Assembly (NCBI GenBank): GCA_902470365.1
Contig: CABRFZ010000039.1
Location: 1-12,606 of the forward strand
Origin: an uncultured Collinsella sp.
Lineage (GTDB): Bacteria; Actinomycetota; Coriobacteriia; Coriobacteriales; Coriobacteriaceae
DNA length: 12,606 bases
Reading direction: 5' to 3'
Below are positions 1 through 7,347 of the stretch, one piece after another. How positions within the stretch are numbered: the first letter of the stretch is position 1; every line of letters begins with the position of its first letter. Position numbers and translations under genes: made by a program. Under the pieces are notes generated by a model, which was not told the DNA's origin, did no database searches, and worked only from the letters and a program-made list of their open reading frames with translations.

Positions 1-14
1 TGGTGGGGATGCGA

Positions 15-1058
15 TTAGCGCTTGCGGGGGACGAGTTTGGTGCGGCGCAGGTGGATCATCTCGGCGGCGATGGAGATGGCGATCTCCTCGGGGTCCTCGG
101 CCTCGATGGCAACGCCGATCGGAAGGTGCAGCTCGTCAATCTGGTCCTGCGTAAAACCTTCCTGCTCCAGGCGGGCACGCACAAAGGCCGTCTTGCGGCG
201 CGAACCCAGACAGCCCAGGTAGGCAGGCTTGGCACGCATGGCCTGAATCACCACGTCGAGATCAGATTTGTGACCCGCCGTGGCGACGACCACCAAGTCG
301 CGCGGACCGATGGGACACAGCTCGCTCAGGTTCTTGTAATCGACCAGGCGACGATCGTAGACACCGGGCACCCATTCGGGCGTCAACGTGCCGGGGCGGT
401 CATCGCAGGCCACGACGGCAAAGCCCGCCGCCGTGAGCACGCGCGCCGTCGCGGCGCCCACGTGCCCGCAGCCAAAGATGTAGGTCAGGCCCTCGGGGCA
501 GAGCGTCTCGACGTGCGCCGCGGGAATCTCGGAGGCGGCGTTAGTGTAGGTGACGTTACTCCCCTCCTCCACCAGCGAAAGCCCGGGGCAGCCCGCAATG
601 GTGCGGCGCGATGCCTCGCCATGGTACTCGGCCACATCGCCCTCGAGTGCGCTCGCGATAAACGGCTCAAAGTCGATGACGAAGTCGCCGATGCGCCGAT
701 AGACCAAGACGTCGGCAATTTCCTGGAACAACGGTGCCTGGGTCGCATCCAGATGCAGATAGCACAGGCAAATGGCTCCGCCGCAGATCATGCCGGTATC
801 GGAGTTCTCGCCGCCCATGGTGTAGCGGACCAGACGCGATTGCCCCGCGGCCAGCAGCTCTCGCGCCTCGTCCAGCGCAAAGAGCTCGATCTTGCCGCCG
901 CCGATGGTGCCCGCCTGGCTGCCATCGGCAAAGACGGCCATCCATGCGCCCACACCGCGCGGTGACGACCCCGCCGTGCCGGCCACGACCACGAGCTCGC
1001 ACGTCTCGCCAGCACGCAGGGCGACAAGCGCCGCATTCACAACATCGAGCTTTTCCAT
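15..1058 (-). CDS. XdhC/CoxI-family molybdenum hydroxylase maturation protein
   Basis: The 347-residue product looks like XdhC, which binds molybdenum cofactor and helps its sulfuration and insertion into xanthine dehydrogenase-type enzymes in the cytoplasm. The N-terminal XdhC/CoxI domain has AGTAGSSPRG (residues 26-35), the glycine-rich GTIGGGKIE segment (50-58) and GMICGG (89-94), whose Cys92 is the candidate sulfur-handling residue. The C-terminal Rossmann-like domain starts at YIFGCGHVGAATA (193-205) and contains GCLGSRRK (282-289), typical of the XdhC C-terminal domain. It lies 9 bp downstream of the yqeB-like gene on the same strand, so the two are probably cotranscribed. From memory, E. 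coli YqeB (about 540 residues) combines an XdhC-like part with a YqeB domain, so these two genes may be a split version; this is unchecked. The hydroxylase served is not in the window. Family call firm, exact partner unknown. Confidence 0.9.
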   Translation of the reverse strand: MEKLDVVNAALVALRAGETCELVVVAGTAGSSPRGVGAWMAVFADGSQAGTIGGGKIELFALDEARELLAAGQSRLVRYTMGGENSDTGMICGGAICLCYLHLDATQAPLFQEIADVLVYRRIGDFVIDFEPFIASALEGDVAEYHGEASRRTIAGCPGLSLVEEGSNVTYTNAASEIPAAHVETLCPEGLTYIFGCGHVGAATARVLTAAGFAVVACDDRPGTLTPEWVPGVYDRRLVDYKNLSELCPIGPRDLVVVATAGHKSDLDVVIQAMRAKPAYLGCLGSRRKTAFVRARLEQEGFTQDQIDELHLPIGVAIEAEDPEEIAISIAAEMIHLRRTKLVPRKR

Positions 1059-1067
1059 TGCCGCCTT

Positions 1068-1862
1068 CTATCCTCTAAAGATATCGGTGAGCATAGCGAG
1101 TGCCTCGAGCACGCCGCCGCCGACCGACGTTGCCTTGTCCGAAATGTAGTTGATATAGCTGGCATCGCCGCGCGGATCGACATCGGCGCATTTAAAGCCC
1201 TCAGTCACCTGCACGCCGTTCGCCAAAAGCCCGCGCAGACAGCCATCGATCTGCGTGCGCATGGGCATATCGCCCGCGTAGCCAATCACGTCTCCGGCGT
1301 GCACGATGTCGCCGATTGCGCGGTCGGACCGAAACACGCCGGCGGCGGGGCTGTGGATAACACGCTCTTTGCCATAGCCAGCGATAATGCCCGGCACGCC
1401 CGTGTTGGGCTGGGGTGAACCTTGGGTAATGACACGGCCCAGGAAATGCCCGCGCATGGTCTCGACCACGGCGTCGCAATCGACCGGCGCGGTAAAGCCC
1501 GGCCCCACGGCGATGACGGTAGGCGCCATGTCGCGCGTGGTGCCCAGGTTGCGCTTGGCCAAAATCGCGTCGACCACAGCCGCGGGTTTAAGCTCATCGA
1601 GCATCTTGGCCTGAGGGTCCACCACGACGGCAACATCCCCCGCTTGGGTAATCTCGAGCGCCTCTGCCGGCGTCTGCGCCAAGCGAGCGCGAATGCCCTC
1701 GACCTGGACCTCGCCCAGGCGAATAGCCTCGCAAAAACTGATTGTGCGGCGGATGCACGTGGGAACCGCGATATCGGCCATAACGACCGACACGCCGGCG
1801 CGCATCAAACGGGCAGCGACACCCGTGGCGATATCACCGGCGCCGCGAACATAAACGAGCAT
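1068..1862 (-). CDS. yqeB: YqeB-family (EF2563-type) selenium-dependent molybdenum hydroxylase accessory protein
   Basis: The 264-residue product begins with a Rossmann-like VRGAGDIATGVAARL segment (residues 5-19). It continues with IAVGPGFTAPVDCDAVVETMRGH-type sequence and GSPQPNTG, features I associate with the YqeB/EF2563 family of the selenium-dependent molybdenum hydroxylase system. The length matches the stand-alone family members (about 260 residues). The biochemical role is unknown; the family is defined by co-occurrence with labile-selenium hydroxylases and orphan selD. The ATG at 1862 is preceded by a strong GGGAGGTG ribosome binding site. It is followed 9 bp later by the xdhC-like gene and is divergent from yqeC, which begins 102 bp away. 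No selenocysteine codon is needed or seen, as expected, because selenium in these systems is a cofactor. Confidence 0.85.
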   Translation of the reverse strand: MLVYVRGAGDIATGVAARLMRAGVSVVMADIAVPTCIRRTISFCEAIRLGEVQVEGIRARLAQTPAEALEITQAGDVAVVVDPQAKMLDELKPAAVVDAILAKRNLGTTRDMAPTVIAVGPGFTAPVDCDAVVETMRGHFLGRVITQGSPQPNTGVPGIIAGYGKERVIHSPAAGVFRSDRAIGDIVHAGDVIGYAGDMPMRTQIDGCLRGLLANGVQVTEGFKCADVDPRGDASYINYISDKATSVGGGVLEALAMLTDIFRG

Positions 1863-1894
1863 TTCCGGGACACCTCCCTGTGCTACGGTTTGAG

Positions 1895-1924
1895 CAGAGC
1901 AAAAGCGGTTCGACCGCTACTCTG
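1895..1924. promoter_or_regulatory. Palindrome/hairpin in the divergent yqeB-yqeC control region
   Basis: The 102-bp gap between divergent yqeB and yqeC contains the perfect palindrome AGCGGT-TCG-ACCGCT (1904-1918). It is flanked by a second pair of arms, CAGAG (1895-1899) and CTCTG (1920-1924). The rest of the gap is AT-rich (1925-1951) and includes TATAAT-like hexamers on both strands: TATTAT at 1934-1939 and 1945-1950 on plus, and TATAAT at 1946-1951 on minus. No good -35 element can be paired with either, so exact promoters are not assigned. The palindrome lies in the presumed 5' leader of yqeB and upstream of yqeC, so it could be an operator or an RNA hairpin. Confidence 0.4.
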
Positions 1925-1964
1925 ATGATTATTTATTATCACAGTATTATACGGCGGTGAACAG

Positions 1965-2699
1965 ATGGAAACGACGAGCGGAAACCTTGCCTCCGCGCTC
2001 AAGATCGAGCCGGGCATTACCGCAATTATCGGCAGTGGCGGCAAGTCGACGTTGCTCAAAACGCTGGGTCTTGAGCTCATGCGCACCGGCGACAGGGTGC
2101 TCCTCTGTACCACCACGCACATGTTTCCCGTCGCCGGCGTGCCATGGGACGGGTCGAGCCGTCGCCTGGACTCCGCGCCTTGGAAGCCGGGGGCCCTGCA
2201 TGTTCCCGTCTGCACCTGCGAGGCATGCGCGGGCATGAACCGCGGAAGTGTCTGCCAGGCGGGTGTTTTGGACCCGGAGACAGGCAAGCTCTCCGCCCCC
2301 GCTGAGCCGCTCAACGAGCTGGCGCAGCGCTTTGACTATGTGTTGGCCGAGGCAGATGGCAGCAAGCGACTCCCGCTCAAGGCCCACGCCGCCTGGGAGC
2401 CGGTAATTCCCGCCGGCACGGCAAACGTTGTCTGGATCGTCAGCGCCTCGGGGCTCGGCAAGCCCATCAACGAAGCCGTCCACCGCCCCGAGCTCTTTTG
2501 CGAGCGCTGCGGCTGCGAGTCCACCGACACTGCCACCCCAGAGCGCGTCGCCCAGGTGCTCAATGCCGAGCTGCGGATGCTGAACCTCAACAATGCCCGC
2601 ATCATGCTCAACCAAGTCGACACGCTCAGCGATCCCACGATGGCCGACCGCTTCGAAGCAGCTCTCGACCGCCCCATCGTCGCCACCAGCCTCAAGTAG
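1965..2699 (+). CDS. yqeC: YqeC, putative selenium-dependent hydroxylase accessory protein
   Basis: The 244-residue product has a P-loop-like GSGGKSTL near the N-terminus (residues 23-30), the LLCTTTHMF segment, and AEADGSKRLPLKAHAAWEPVI, the most characteristic YqeC block. A LNQVD motif near the C-terminus resembles the NKxD base-recognition loop of GTPases, so nucleotide binding is likely. A small Cys cluster (CTCEACAG, from about residue 84) may bind metal. YqeC is known as a genomic-context marker of selenium-dependent molybdenum hydroxylases; its reaction is not established. The ATG at 1965 is the first in frame and lies just after a weak GGCGGTG ribosome binding site. It is the only plus-strand gene of the cluster, diverging from yqeB and converging on the hydantoinase gene across an inverted repeat. 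Confidence 0.85.
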   Translation: METTSGNLASALKIEPGITAIIGSGGKSTLLKTLGLELMRTGDRVLLCTTTHMFPVAGVPWDGSSRRLDSAPWKPGALHVPVCTCEACAGMNRGSVCQAGVLDPETGKLSAPAEPLNELAQRFDYVLAEADGSKRLPLKAHAAWEPVIPAGTANVVWIVSASGLGKPINEAVHRPELFCERCGCESTDTATPERVAQVLNAELRMLNLNNARIMLNQVDTLSDPTMADRFEAALDRPIVATSLK

Positions 2700-2715
2700 C
2701 CTGCCCCATCTCGTC

Positions 2716-2782
2716 AGTTGCGGTGAAATACGGACTGTTTGGCTGCATGACGGCCGCAAACAATCCGTATTTCACCGCAACT
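2716..2782. repeat. 26-bp inverted repeat between convergent yqeC and hydantoinase genes
   Basis: The arms are 2716-2741 and 2757-2782, matching at 25 of 26 positions and separated by a 15-bp loop. Each arm contains GCGGTGAAATACGGA or its complement. The repeat fills most of the 109-bp gap between two convergent stop codons. It could act as a bidirectional transcription terminator or RNA end-protecting hairpin, although no clear T tract follows on either side. The single mismatch pairs C with A on the plus strand but would be a G-U wobble in minus-strand RNA, which slightly favours a role at the end of the hydantoinase transcript. A dispersed REP-like element is the alternative. Confidence 0.75.
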
Positions 2783-2808
2783 GCGGAGGGGGTCCGGCAC
2801 TCCCCCTG

Positions 2809-4176
2809 CTAGCGAGGCACGTAGCGGCCGGGTTGGGCTCCAGTGGGCTCGCCGTCGCGCGCAGCCAGCACGCCGTTCACAAACACAGCCTTGGCGCGGC
2901 CATGTGCCTCATAACCCTCGAGTGGCGTGTAGTCCACAGCCTGATGCTGCGTCGCGGCACTGATCGTCCAGCGTGCCTTGGGATCCCACACGCACACGTC
3001 GGCATCGGCACCCTCGGCAAGACAGCCCTTGCGCGGATACATGCCAAAGACGCGCGCCGGGTTCTCGCTCATCAAGCGGCAGAGATCCTCGGGGCCCAGT
3101 TGCCCTTCAAAGCTCGTGGCAATCGCGACGGGACGATGCTCCACACCGGGCCCGCCGTTGGGAATCGCACGGAAATCGTCGCGCCCACGGTCCTTTTGCC
3201 CGTGCAGGTTAAAGCTGCAGTGGTCGGTCGCAATCGTATCGATCTCGCCGGCCACAAGCGCCTCGCGCAGTGCCGCACGGTCACCCGCATGGCGCAGCGG
3301 CGGGCTCATCACATATTTGGCGCCCGCAAAGCCGTCCTCGCCCTGCTCCAGATAGCAGGTGTCGTCGAGCATCAGATACTGAGGGCAGGTCTCGACATAG
3401 ATATTCTTCTGCCCGCGCGCCTTGGCCGCACGAATGGCCTCGAGCCCCAACTTGGTCGAAAGGTGCACCACGTTGACTGGGGCGTCGCCGGCCAGGTGCG
3501 CCAGGTATAGCAGACGGCTCACTGCCTCGGCCTCGCACACATCCGGACGGCTGAGCGCATGGCCCTCGGGCCCGTGGATACCCTGCTCAAACACGCGCTT
3601 CTGCAGCTCATTCACCAGCGTACCGTTCTCGCAATGCACGCACAGGATACCGCCAATATGCTTGAGCTCCTCGAGCACCTCGAGCGTCTCGGCATCGTCC
3701 AAGCGCAGGTGGTCGTAGGCAAAGTAGGTCTTAAACGACGATACGCCCGCCTCGCGTATGGCCGAAAGATCGGCGCGGTTGCGCTCGTTCCACTCGGCGA
3801 GTGCCATATGAAAGGCGTAGTTTGCCGTGCAGGTTCCGTCGGCGCGGCGATGCCACTCGGCCAAGGCATCGGGCATGGTCACGCCGCGATCAGCCGTCGC
3901 GTAGTCCACAATGGTCGTCGTACCGCCGCAGGCAGCCGCACGCGTACCGGTCTCAAAGCTATCTGCCGTCCAATCCATGCCAGTCCAGCACTGCATGTGC
4001 GTGTGGCCGTCGATAAAGCCGGGAAACACCCAGCAGCCCGCGGCATCCTCGACGGTATCGTCGGCGCCCGGCTCAATCGCCGCGGCGATCCGTACGATCT
4101 TATCGCCATCCATGGCAAGATCGGCGCGGCGAAGCCCCTGGGGCGTCACGAGCGCGCCGTTTTTGATGATGATCAT
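2809..4176 (-). CDS. Dihydropyrimidinase/hydantoinase-family cyclic amidohydrolase (YgeZ/HyuA-like)
   Basis: The 455-residue product is a full-length cyclic amidohydrolase that hydrolyses five- or six-membered ureide rings to N-carbamoyl compounds. All expected metal ligands are visible: GHTH (His58, His60), the SFKTYFAY lysine likely to be carboxylated (Lys149), HCEN (His181), HLST (His238) and the catalytic DHC aspartate (Asp318). NPAR near the C-terminus is also typical of the family. The ATG at 4176 is preceded by AAGGAGCAATT; this ribosome binding site overlaps the upstream gene's stop codon, so translation is probably coupled. The E. coli counterpart (ygeZ/hyuA) is a phenylhydantoinase without a settled natural substrate. 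In this cluster a purine-derived ureide is a reasonable guess. Allantoinase or dihydropyrimidinase activity cannot be excluded. Confidence 0.88.
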   Translation of the reverse strand: MIIIKNGALVTPQGLRRADLAMDGDKIVRIAAAIEPGADDTVEDAAGCWVFPGFIDGHTHMQCWTGMDWTADSFETGTRAAACGGTTTIVDYATADRGVTMPDALAEWHRRADGTCTANYAFHMALAEWNERNRADLSAIREAGVSSFKTYFAYDHLRLDDAETLEVLEELKHIGGILCVHCENGTLVNELQKRVFEQGIHGPEGHALSRPDVCEAEAVSRLLYLAHLAGDAPVNVVHLSTKLGLEAIRAAKARGQKNIYVETCPQYLMLDDTCYLEQGEDGFAGAKYVMSPPLRHAGDRAALREALVAGEIDTIATDHCSFNLHGQKDRGRDDFRAIPNGGPGVEHRPVAIATSFEGQLGPEDLCRLMSENPARVFGMYPRKGCLAEGADADVCVWDPKARWTISAATQHQAVDYTPLEGYEAHGRAKAVFVNGVLAARDGEPTGAQPGRYVPR

Positions 4177-4185
4177 AATTGCTCC

Positions 4186-4800
4186 TTATTGATTGATGCT
4201 GTTGGCCACGCGATCAAAATACGAGCAGGCGGCGATATGCTCCGTTATGCGTCGCTGTCCCTTGGCGGTATCGACGTCCCACAGCTCGTAGGCACGCGCC
4301 TCGACCAGCACCACGTCGGTACGGCCTTTGAGGATCGAACCGCCGCCGTCCTTGCCCTCAAGACACATAAGTGCATCGAACAGTTCCGCCGGAAAGAGCA
4401 CTGGGCTCGAAGGCTCACCGTTGCACGCAAGACGTACCGGACGCTTGCGGCCACGCTCGTCAAATGCACGAACCATAGCCTCAAAAGAATCCGAACTCAC
4501 GAGCGGCTGGTCGCCCGGCAAAAAGAGACAACCTTTCCAGTTGCGTTCGACTCCCCACGAAAGGCCCGCACGGACGCTTTCGCTGCGCAGCTCGCCATCG
4601 TGCAGCACGCACGAACAATGCTTGTCCTCGCAAATCTGGGCGACCTCGGGCCAACGCGTCGAAACCACGACGTCAAAGCCCCGGGGAACCGAATCGATGG
4701 TCCGGGCAATCAGCGGCTCGCCATAGATATCGGCGAGCATCTTGTTGGAGCCAAATCGCTTGCCCTCGCCCGAGGCCATAATCACGCAACCGAGTTTCAT
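4186..4800 (-). CDS. MocA/YgfJ-like molybdenum cofactor nucleotidyltransferase
   Basis: The 204-residue product begins MKLGCVIMASGEGKRFGSNK, the nucleotide-binding loop of the MobA/MocA nucleotidyltransferases. It has LPGDQPLV (residues 94-101) with the metal-binding Asp and NGEPSSPVLFP (127-137). MocA adds CMP to molybdopterin to make the dinucleotide cofactor used by xanthine dehydrogenase-type enzymes; YgfJ is the E. coli relative in the equivalent cluster. The start at 4800 was chosen because it opens the conserved loop and has GGGGAGG nine bases upstream. A longer in-frame opening to 5160 runs back through the arcC terminator and is implausible. The gene is followed by the hydantoinase gene with a 9-bp gap. 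The N-terminal loop reads MASGEGKRFG instead of the usual LAAGxSxRMG, as in other YgfJ-type proteins. Confidence 0.82.
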   Translation of the reverse strand: MKLGCVIMASGEGKRFGSNKMLADIYGEPLIARTIDSVPRGFDVVVSTRWPEVAQICEDKHCSCVLHDGELRSESVRAGLSWGVERNWKGCLFLPGDQPLVSSDSFEAMVRAFDERGRKRPVRLACNGEPSSPVLFPAELFDALMCLEGKDGGGSILKGRTDVVLVEARAYELWDVDTAKGQRRITEHIAACSYFDRVANSINQ

Positions 4801-4929
4801 CTCCGCAAACCTCCCCTGGCTGCCTTGGACGCCATAGTTGCTATACCCACCATACCAAGCTCGCACTCCGTCGGAACAGGTATGCGCTCGTTTTTCCAGC
4901 GAACGCCCCTTGGCTCTCCATAGCACAAA

Positions 4930-4960
4930 GGAGGGCACCCCGCGACGCAGGGCACCCTCC
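4930..4960 (-). terminator. Intrinsic terminator of the dpaL-ygeY-ygeW-arcC operon
   Basis: The minus-strand RNA can form an 11-bp stem, GGAGGGUGCCC with GGGUGCCCUCC, closed by a 9-base loop and followed by UUUGUGC. Two of the pairs are G-U wobbles in minus-strand RNA but C/A mismatches in plus-strand RNA, so the structure works in the direction of arcC transcription. It begins 18 bp after the arcC stop codon. The U run is short, so termination may be partial. Confidence 0.75.
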
Positions 4961-4978
4961 TCAATGGTGCAGATATGC

Positions 4979-5929
4979 CTACTCAGCGTCGCCGGTAAAC
5001 GTGGTACCGGTCTTGCCGGCAAGACCGTCACGCGCCTTCTCGAGCAGCGTGATGAGCGCCGTGCGGCCCGGCTTGCTCTCGGCAAATGTCGAGGCTGCCT
5101 GAACCTTGGGCAGCATGGAGCCGCGACCGAACTCGTTGGCCTCGGACAGACGCTTAACATCGGCGGCGGTCAGCGTGTCGAGCCACTGCTCGTGGTCGGT
5201 GCCAAAGCCAATGGCAACCTTCTCCACGGCCGTCAGGATAACCAGGGCATCGGCGTCGAGCTGCTCGGCGAGCTTCTCGGCCGCAAAGTCCTTATCGATG
5301 ACGGCGGCAGCGCCCTTAAGGTGGTTGCCCTGGGCCTTGGTGACGGGAATACCGCCACCGCCGCAGGAGATCACCACGTGGTTGGACTCGACGAGCGACT
5401 TGATGGTGTCGAGCTCGACGATGTTCACGGGCTTGGGCGAGGCAACCACGCGACGGAAGCCCTGCTTCTCGTCGTGGATGAACTGGTAGCCGCGGTCGGC
5501 CTCCAGCTCCTTGGCCTCGGCCTCGCTCATCCACGGACCAATCGGCTTGACCGGGTCGGCAAAGGCCGGGTCGTCTGCCGCAACCTCGACCTGGGTGAGC
5601 ACGGTGGCGACACCTTTGTCGATATTGCGGTCGAGCATTTCCTCGCGCAGCGCATTTTGCAGGTCATAGCCAATGTAGCCCTGGCTCATGGCGCCGCAAA
5701 CGGACAAGGGGCAGGGAACGTACTTCTGAGGATTAGAGCGCGTGAGCTCAGCCATCGCGTTGGCGATCATGCCCACCTGGGGACCGTTGCCATGCACGAC
5801 GACGACCTCGTTGCCCTCCTCGATCAGGTCGACTATAGCCTTGGAAGTCGTCTTGACGGCCTCCATCTGCTCGGGAAGGTTGGCGCCGAGGGCGTTTCCG
5901 CCCAAGGCGACAACAATACGCTTAGCCAT
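4979..5929 (-). CDS. arcC: Carbamate kinase (YqeA/ArcC type)
   Basis: The 316-residue product is a complete carbamate kinase, which transfers phosphate from carbamoyl phosphate to ADP. The products are ATP and carbamate, and carbamate breaks down to ammonia and CO2. VVALGGNALG (residues 6-15), VVHGNGPQVG (44-53), SPKP (164-167) and SCGGGGIPV (188-196) are the family's nucleotide and substrate loops. The length is normal for the family (about 310). It follows ygeW by 14 bp and precedes the operon terminator. Its place directly after a carbamoyltransferase gene points to harvesting ATP from a carbamoyl group released in this pathway. No ornithine transcarbamylase/arginine deiminase partner (arcA or a typical arcB) is present, so an ordinary arginine deiminase operon is unlikely. 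Confidence 0.95.
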   Translation of the reverse strand: MAKRIVVALGGNALGANLPEQMEAVKTTSKAIVDLIEEGNEVVVVHGNGPQVGMIANAMAELTRSNPQKYVPCPLSVCGAMSQGYIGYDLQNALREEMLDRNIDKGVATVLTQVEVAADDPAFADPVKPIGPWMSEAEAKELEADRGYQFIHDEKQGFRRVVASPKPVNIVELDTIKSLVESNHVVISCGGGGIPVTKAQGNHLKGAAAVIDKDFAAEKLAEQLDADALVILTAVEKVAIGFGTDHEQWLDTLTAADVKRLSEANEFGRGSMLPKVQAASTFAESKPGRTALITLLEKARDGLAGKTGTTFTGDAE

Positions 5930-5943
5930 TTCTCAGCCCAGCT

Positions 5944-7146
5944 TTAGGCCTGGAGCCAACGGGCGGTGTTGCGCTCGTCGAGGGCCTTGAGGGTAGCGGC
6001 GGGATCGGCAACCTTTTGCAGGAACATCATGGCTGCGATGGCGTACGGCTTGTAGCTGGCCTCCTTGTACATGCCCACGCGGTGCATGTCGAAGACGTCG
6101 GCGTTGACCTCGCCGTGCTCGCAGGAGACACCGGAGATGTCGGCGGGCAGCGGGTGCATAAAGATGGTGTCCTGGCCGTTGGCAGTCTTCTCCATGAGCT
6201 CGGTCGTGGAGCACCAATCCTGATGGGTGGCGTTCTGGGCGAGCAGCTCCTTCTCGAGCGCAGCGATGCCGGCGTCGTCGCCCTCGGCGTACAGATTGGT
6301 ACGCTTCTCCATGGCGGCAAACGGAGCCCAGCTCTTGGGGATCACGATGTCGGCGCCCTCGAAGGCCTCGGCCATGGTGTTGACCTGCTTAAAGGTGGTG
6401 CCGGACTCGGCGGCATAGCCCTTGGCGCGCTCGACGACCTCGGGCATGAGGTCGTAGCCCTCGGGGTGAGCCAGGGTGACGTCCATGCCAAAGCGGGGCA
6501 GCAGGCTGATCAGCGACTGCGGGCAGGACAGCGGCTTGCCGTAAGAGGGCGAATAGGCCCAGGTGACGGCAACCTTCTTGCCCTTGAGGTTCTCGAGGCC
6601 GCCAAACTCGTTGATGAGGTAGAGCATGTCGGCAGAGGACTGCGTGGGGTGGTCGGAATCGGACTGCAGAGAGATGAGCGTGGGACGGTGATCCAGAACG
6701 CCATCCTCGTAGGCCTGCTGCACGGACTCGGAGACCTCGGCCATGTAGGCATCGCCCTTGCCGATGTACATGTCATCGCGGATGCCGATGACGTCGGCCA
6801 TGAAGGAGATCATGGTAGCGGTCTCGCGGACGGTCTCGCCGTGGGCGATCTGGGACTTCTTCTCGTCCAGGTCCTGCAGCTCAAGGCCGAGCAGGTTGGC
6901 GGCCTTAGAGAAAGAGAAACGCGTACGGGTGGAGTTGTCGCGGAACAGGGAGACGGCCAGGCCCGAGTCGAAGATCTTGGACGAAACGTTGTTCTCACGC
7001 AGCTCGCGCAGGGCGTCGGCGACGATGTAGAGAGCCTTGAGCTCATCGGTGGTCTTGTCCCAGGTGTGCAGGAAATCGCTGCCGTACATGCCCTTAAAAT
7101 CGAGGCCGTTCAGCTGCTCGACGAGCTCGGTAAACTTAGCGTCCAT
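5944..7146 (-). CDS. ygeW: YgeW-type (knotted) carbamoyltransferase
   Basis: The 400-residue product belongs to the aspartate/ornithine carbamoyltransferase superfamily. It has the carbamoyl phosphate-binding FRDNSTRTR (residues 68-76), HPTQ (166-169) and HPLPADI (331-337). Its length and flanking sequence fit the YgeW subgroup better than ornithine or aspartate transcarbamylases, which are near 310-330 residues. YgeW lacks activity with standard acceptors in published work and is linked to ureido-diaminopropionate metabolism. In this operon it probably runs in the phosphorolytic direction to feed carbamate kinase. The start at 7146 has GAAAGGACATTTCC immediately upstream; a further 62 codons are open in frame to 7332 but show no conserved sequence and pass through an RNA hairpin region, so they were rejected. 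Codon use is strongly C/G-ending and narrow (AAG, GAG, AAC, CTG), unlike the yqe genes, suggesting high expression. Confidence 0.9.
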   Translation of the reverse strand: MDAKFTELVEQLNGLDFKGMYGSDFLHTWDKTTDELKALYIVADALRELRENNVSSKIFDSGLAVSLFRDNSTRTRFSFSKAANLLGLELQDLDEKKSQIAHGETVRETATMISFMADVIGIRDDMYIGKGDAYMAEVSESVQQAYEDGVLDHRPTLISLQSDSDHPTQSSADMLYLINEFGGLENLKGKKVAVTWAYSPSYGKPLSCPQSLISLLPRFGMDVTLAHPEGYDLMPEVVERAKGYAAESGTTFKQVNTMAEAFEGADIVIPKSWAPFAAMEKRTNLYAEGDDAGIAALEKELLAQNATHQDWCSTTELMEKTANGQDTIFMHPLPADISGVSCEHGEVNADVFDMHRVGMYKEASYKPYAIAAMMFLQKVADPAATLKALDERNTARWLQA

Positions 7147-7189
7147 GGAAATGTCCTTTCTAAAGATGAAACGATCGCAATGAGTAGAT

Positions 7190-7229
7190 GTGCTCCGGCA
7201 TGCGCGTGTGGCTAGAACATGCAGAGCAC
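7190..7229 (-). ncRNA. Hairpin in the ygeW 5' leader
   Basis: GTGCTC (7190-7195) pairs with GAGCAC (7224-7229), and inside it GCATG (7198-7202) pairs with CATGC (7218-7222) across a small internal loop. It sits about 44 bp before the ygeW start. No T tract follows in the minus-strand direction, so it is not a simple terminator. It may affect mRNA stability or translation between ygeY and ygeW. No promoter could be picked out in the 201-bp gap. This is a structural prediction only. Confidence 0.4.
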
Positions 7230-7300
7230 CATGACGAGGACCCGCCACCGTTGAGGAAGCATGGGAGATAACGACCGCGGGCCCCAAGTCAACAGGAGGC

Positions 7301-7325
7301 GCCGGGGGCATAAACTGTCCCCGGC
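7301..7325 (-). ncRNA. GC-rich hairpin just after ygeY
   Basis: GCCGGGG (7301-7307) pairs perfectly with CCCCGGC (7319-7325) around an 11-base loop, 22 bp after the ygeY stop codon. In minus-strand RNA it is followed by GCCUCCUG and not by a U run, so it is more likely an mRNA-stabilising or processing hairpin than a strong terminator. It would allow ygeY and ygeW to be expressed at different levels from one transcript. Confidence 0.45.
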
Positions 7326-7347
7326 TCAACAAAATCGAGGAATGGGA

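Noticed and set aside
3..965. A 320-codon plus-strand open frame
   Set aside because: Shadow of the xdhC-like gene; composition is that of antisense GC-rich DNA.
4801..5160. Extended N-terminus of the MocA-like protein
   Set aside because: It would run through the operon terminator and part of arcC. The ATG at 4800 begins the nucleotide-binding loop and has GGGGAGG upstream.
4838..5947. A 369-codon plus-strand open frame
   Set aside because: Antisense to arcC, which has all carbamate kinase motifs; it also begins before the arcC terminator.
4979..7146. Arginine deiminase pathway (arcBC)
   Set aside because: The carbamoyltransferase is the 400-residue YgeW type, arcA and an arginine/ornithine antiporter are absent, and the neighbours are dpaL and ygeY.
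7147..7332. 62-codon in-frame N-terminal extension of ygeW
   Set aside because: It has no conserved sequence and no suitable ribosome binding site, and it spans two hairpins. The ATG at 7146 has GAAAGGA upstream and starts the conserved protein.
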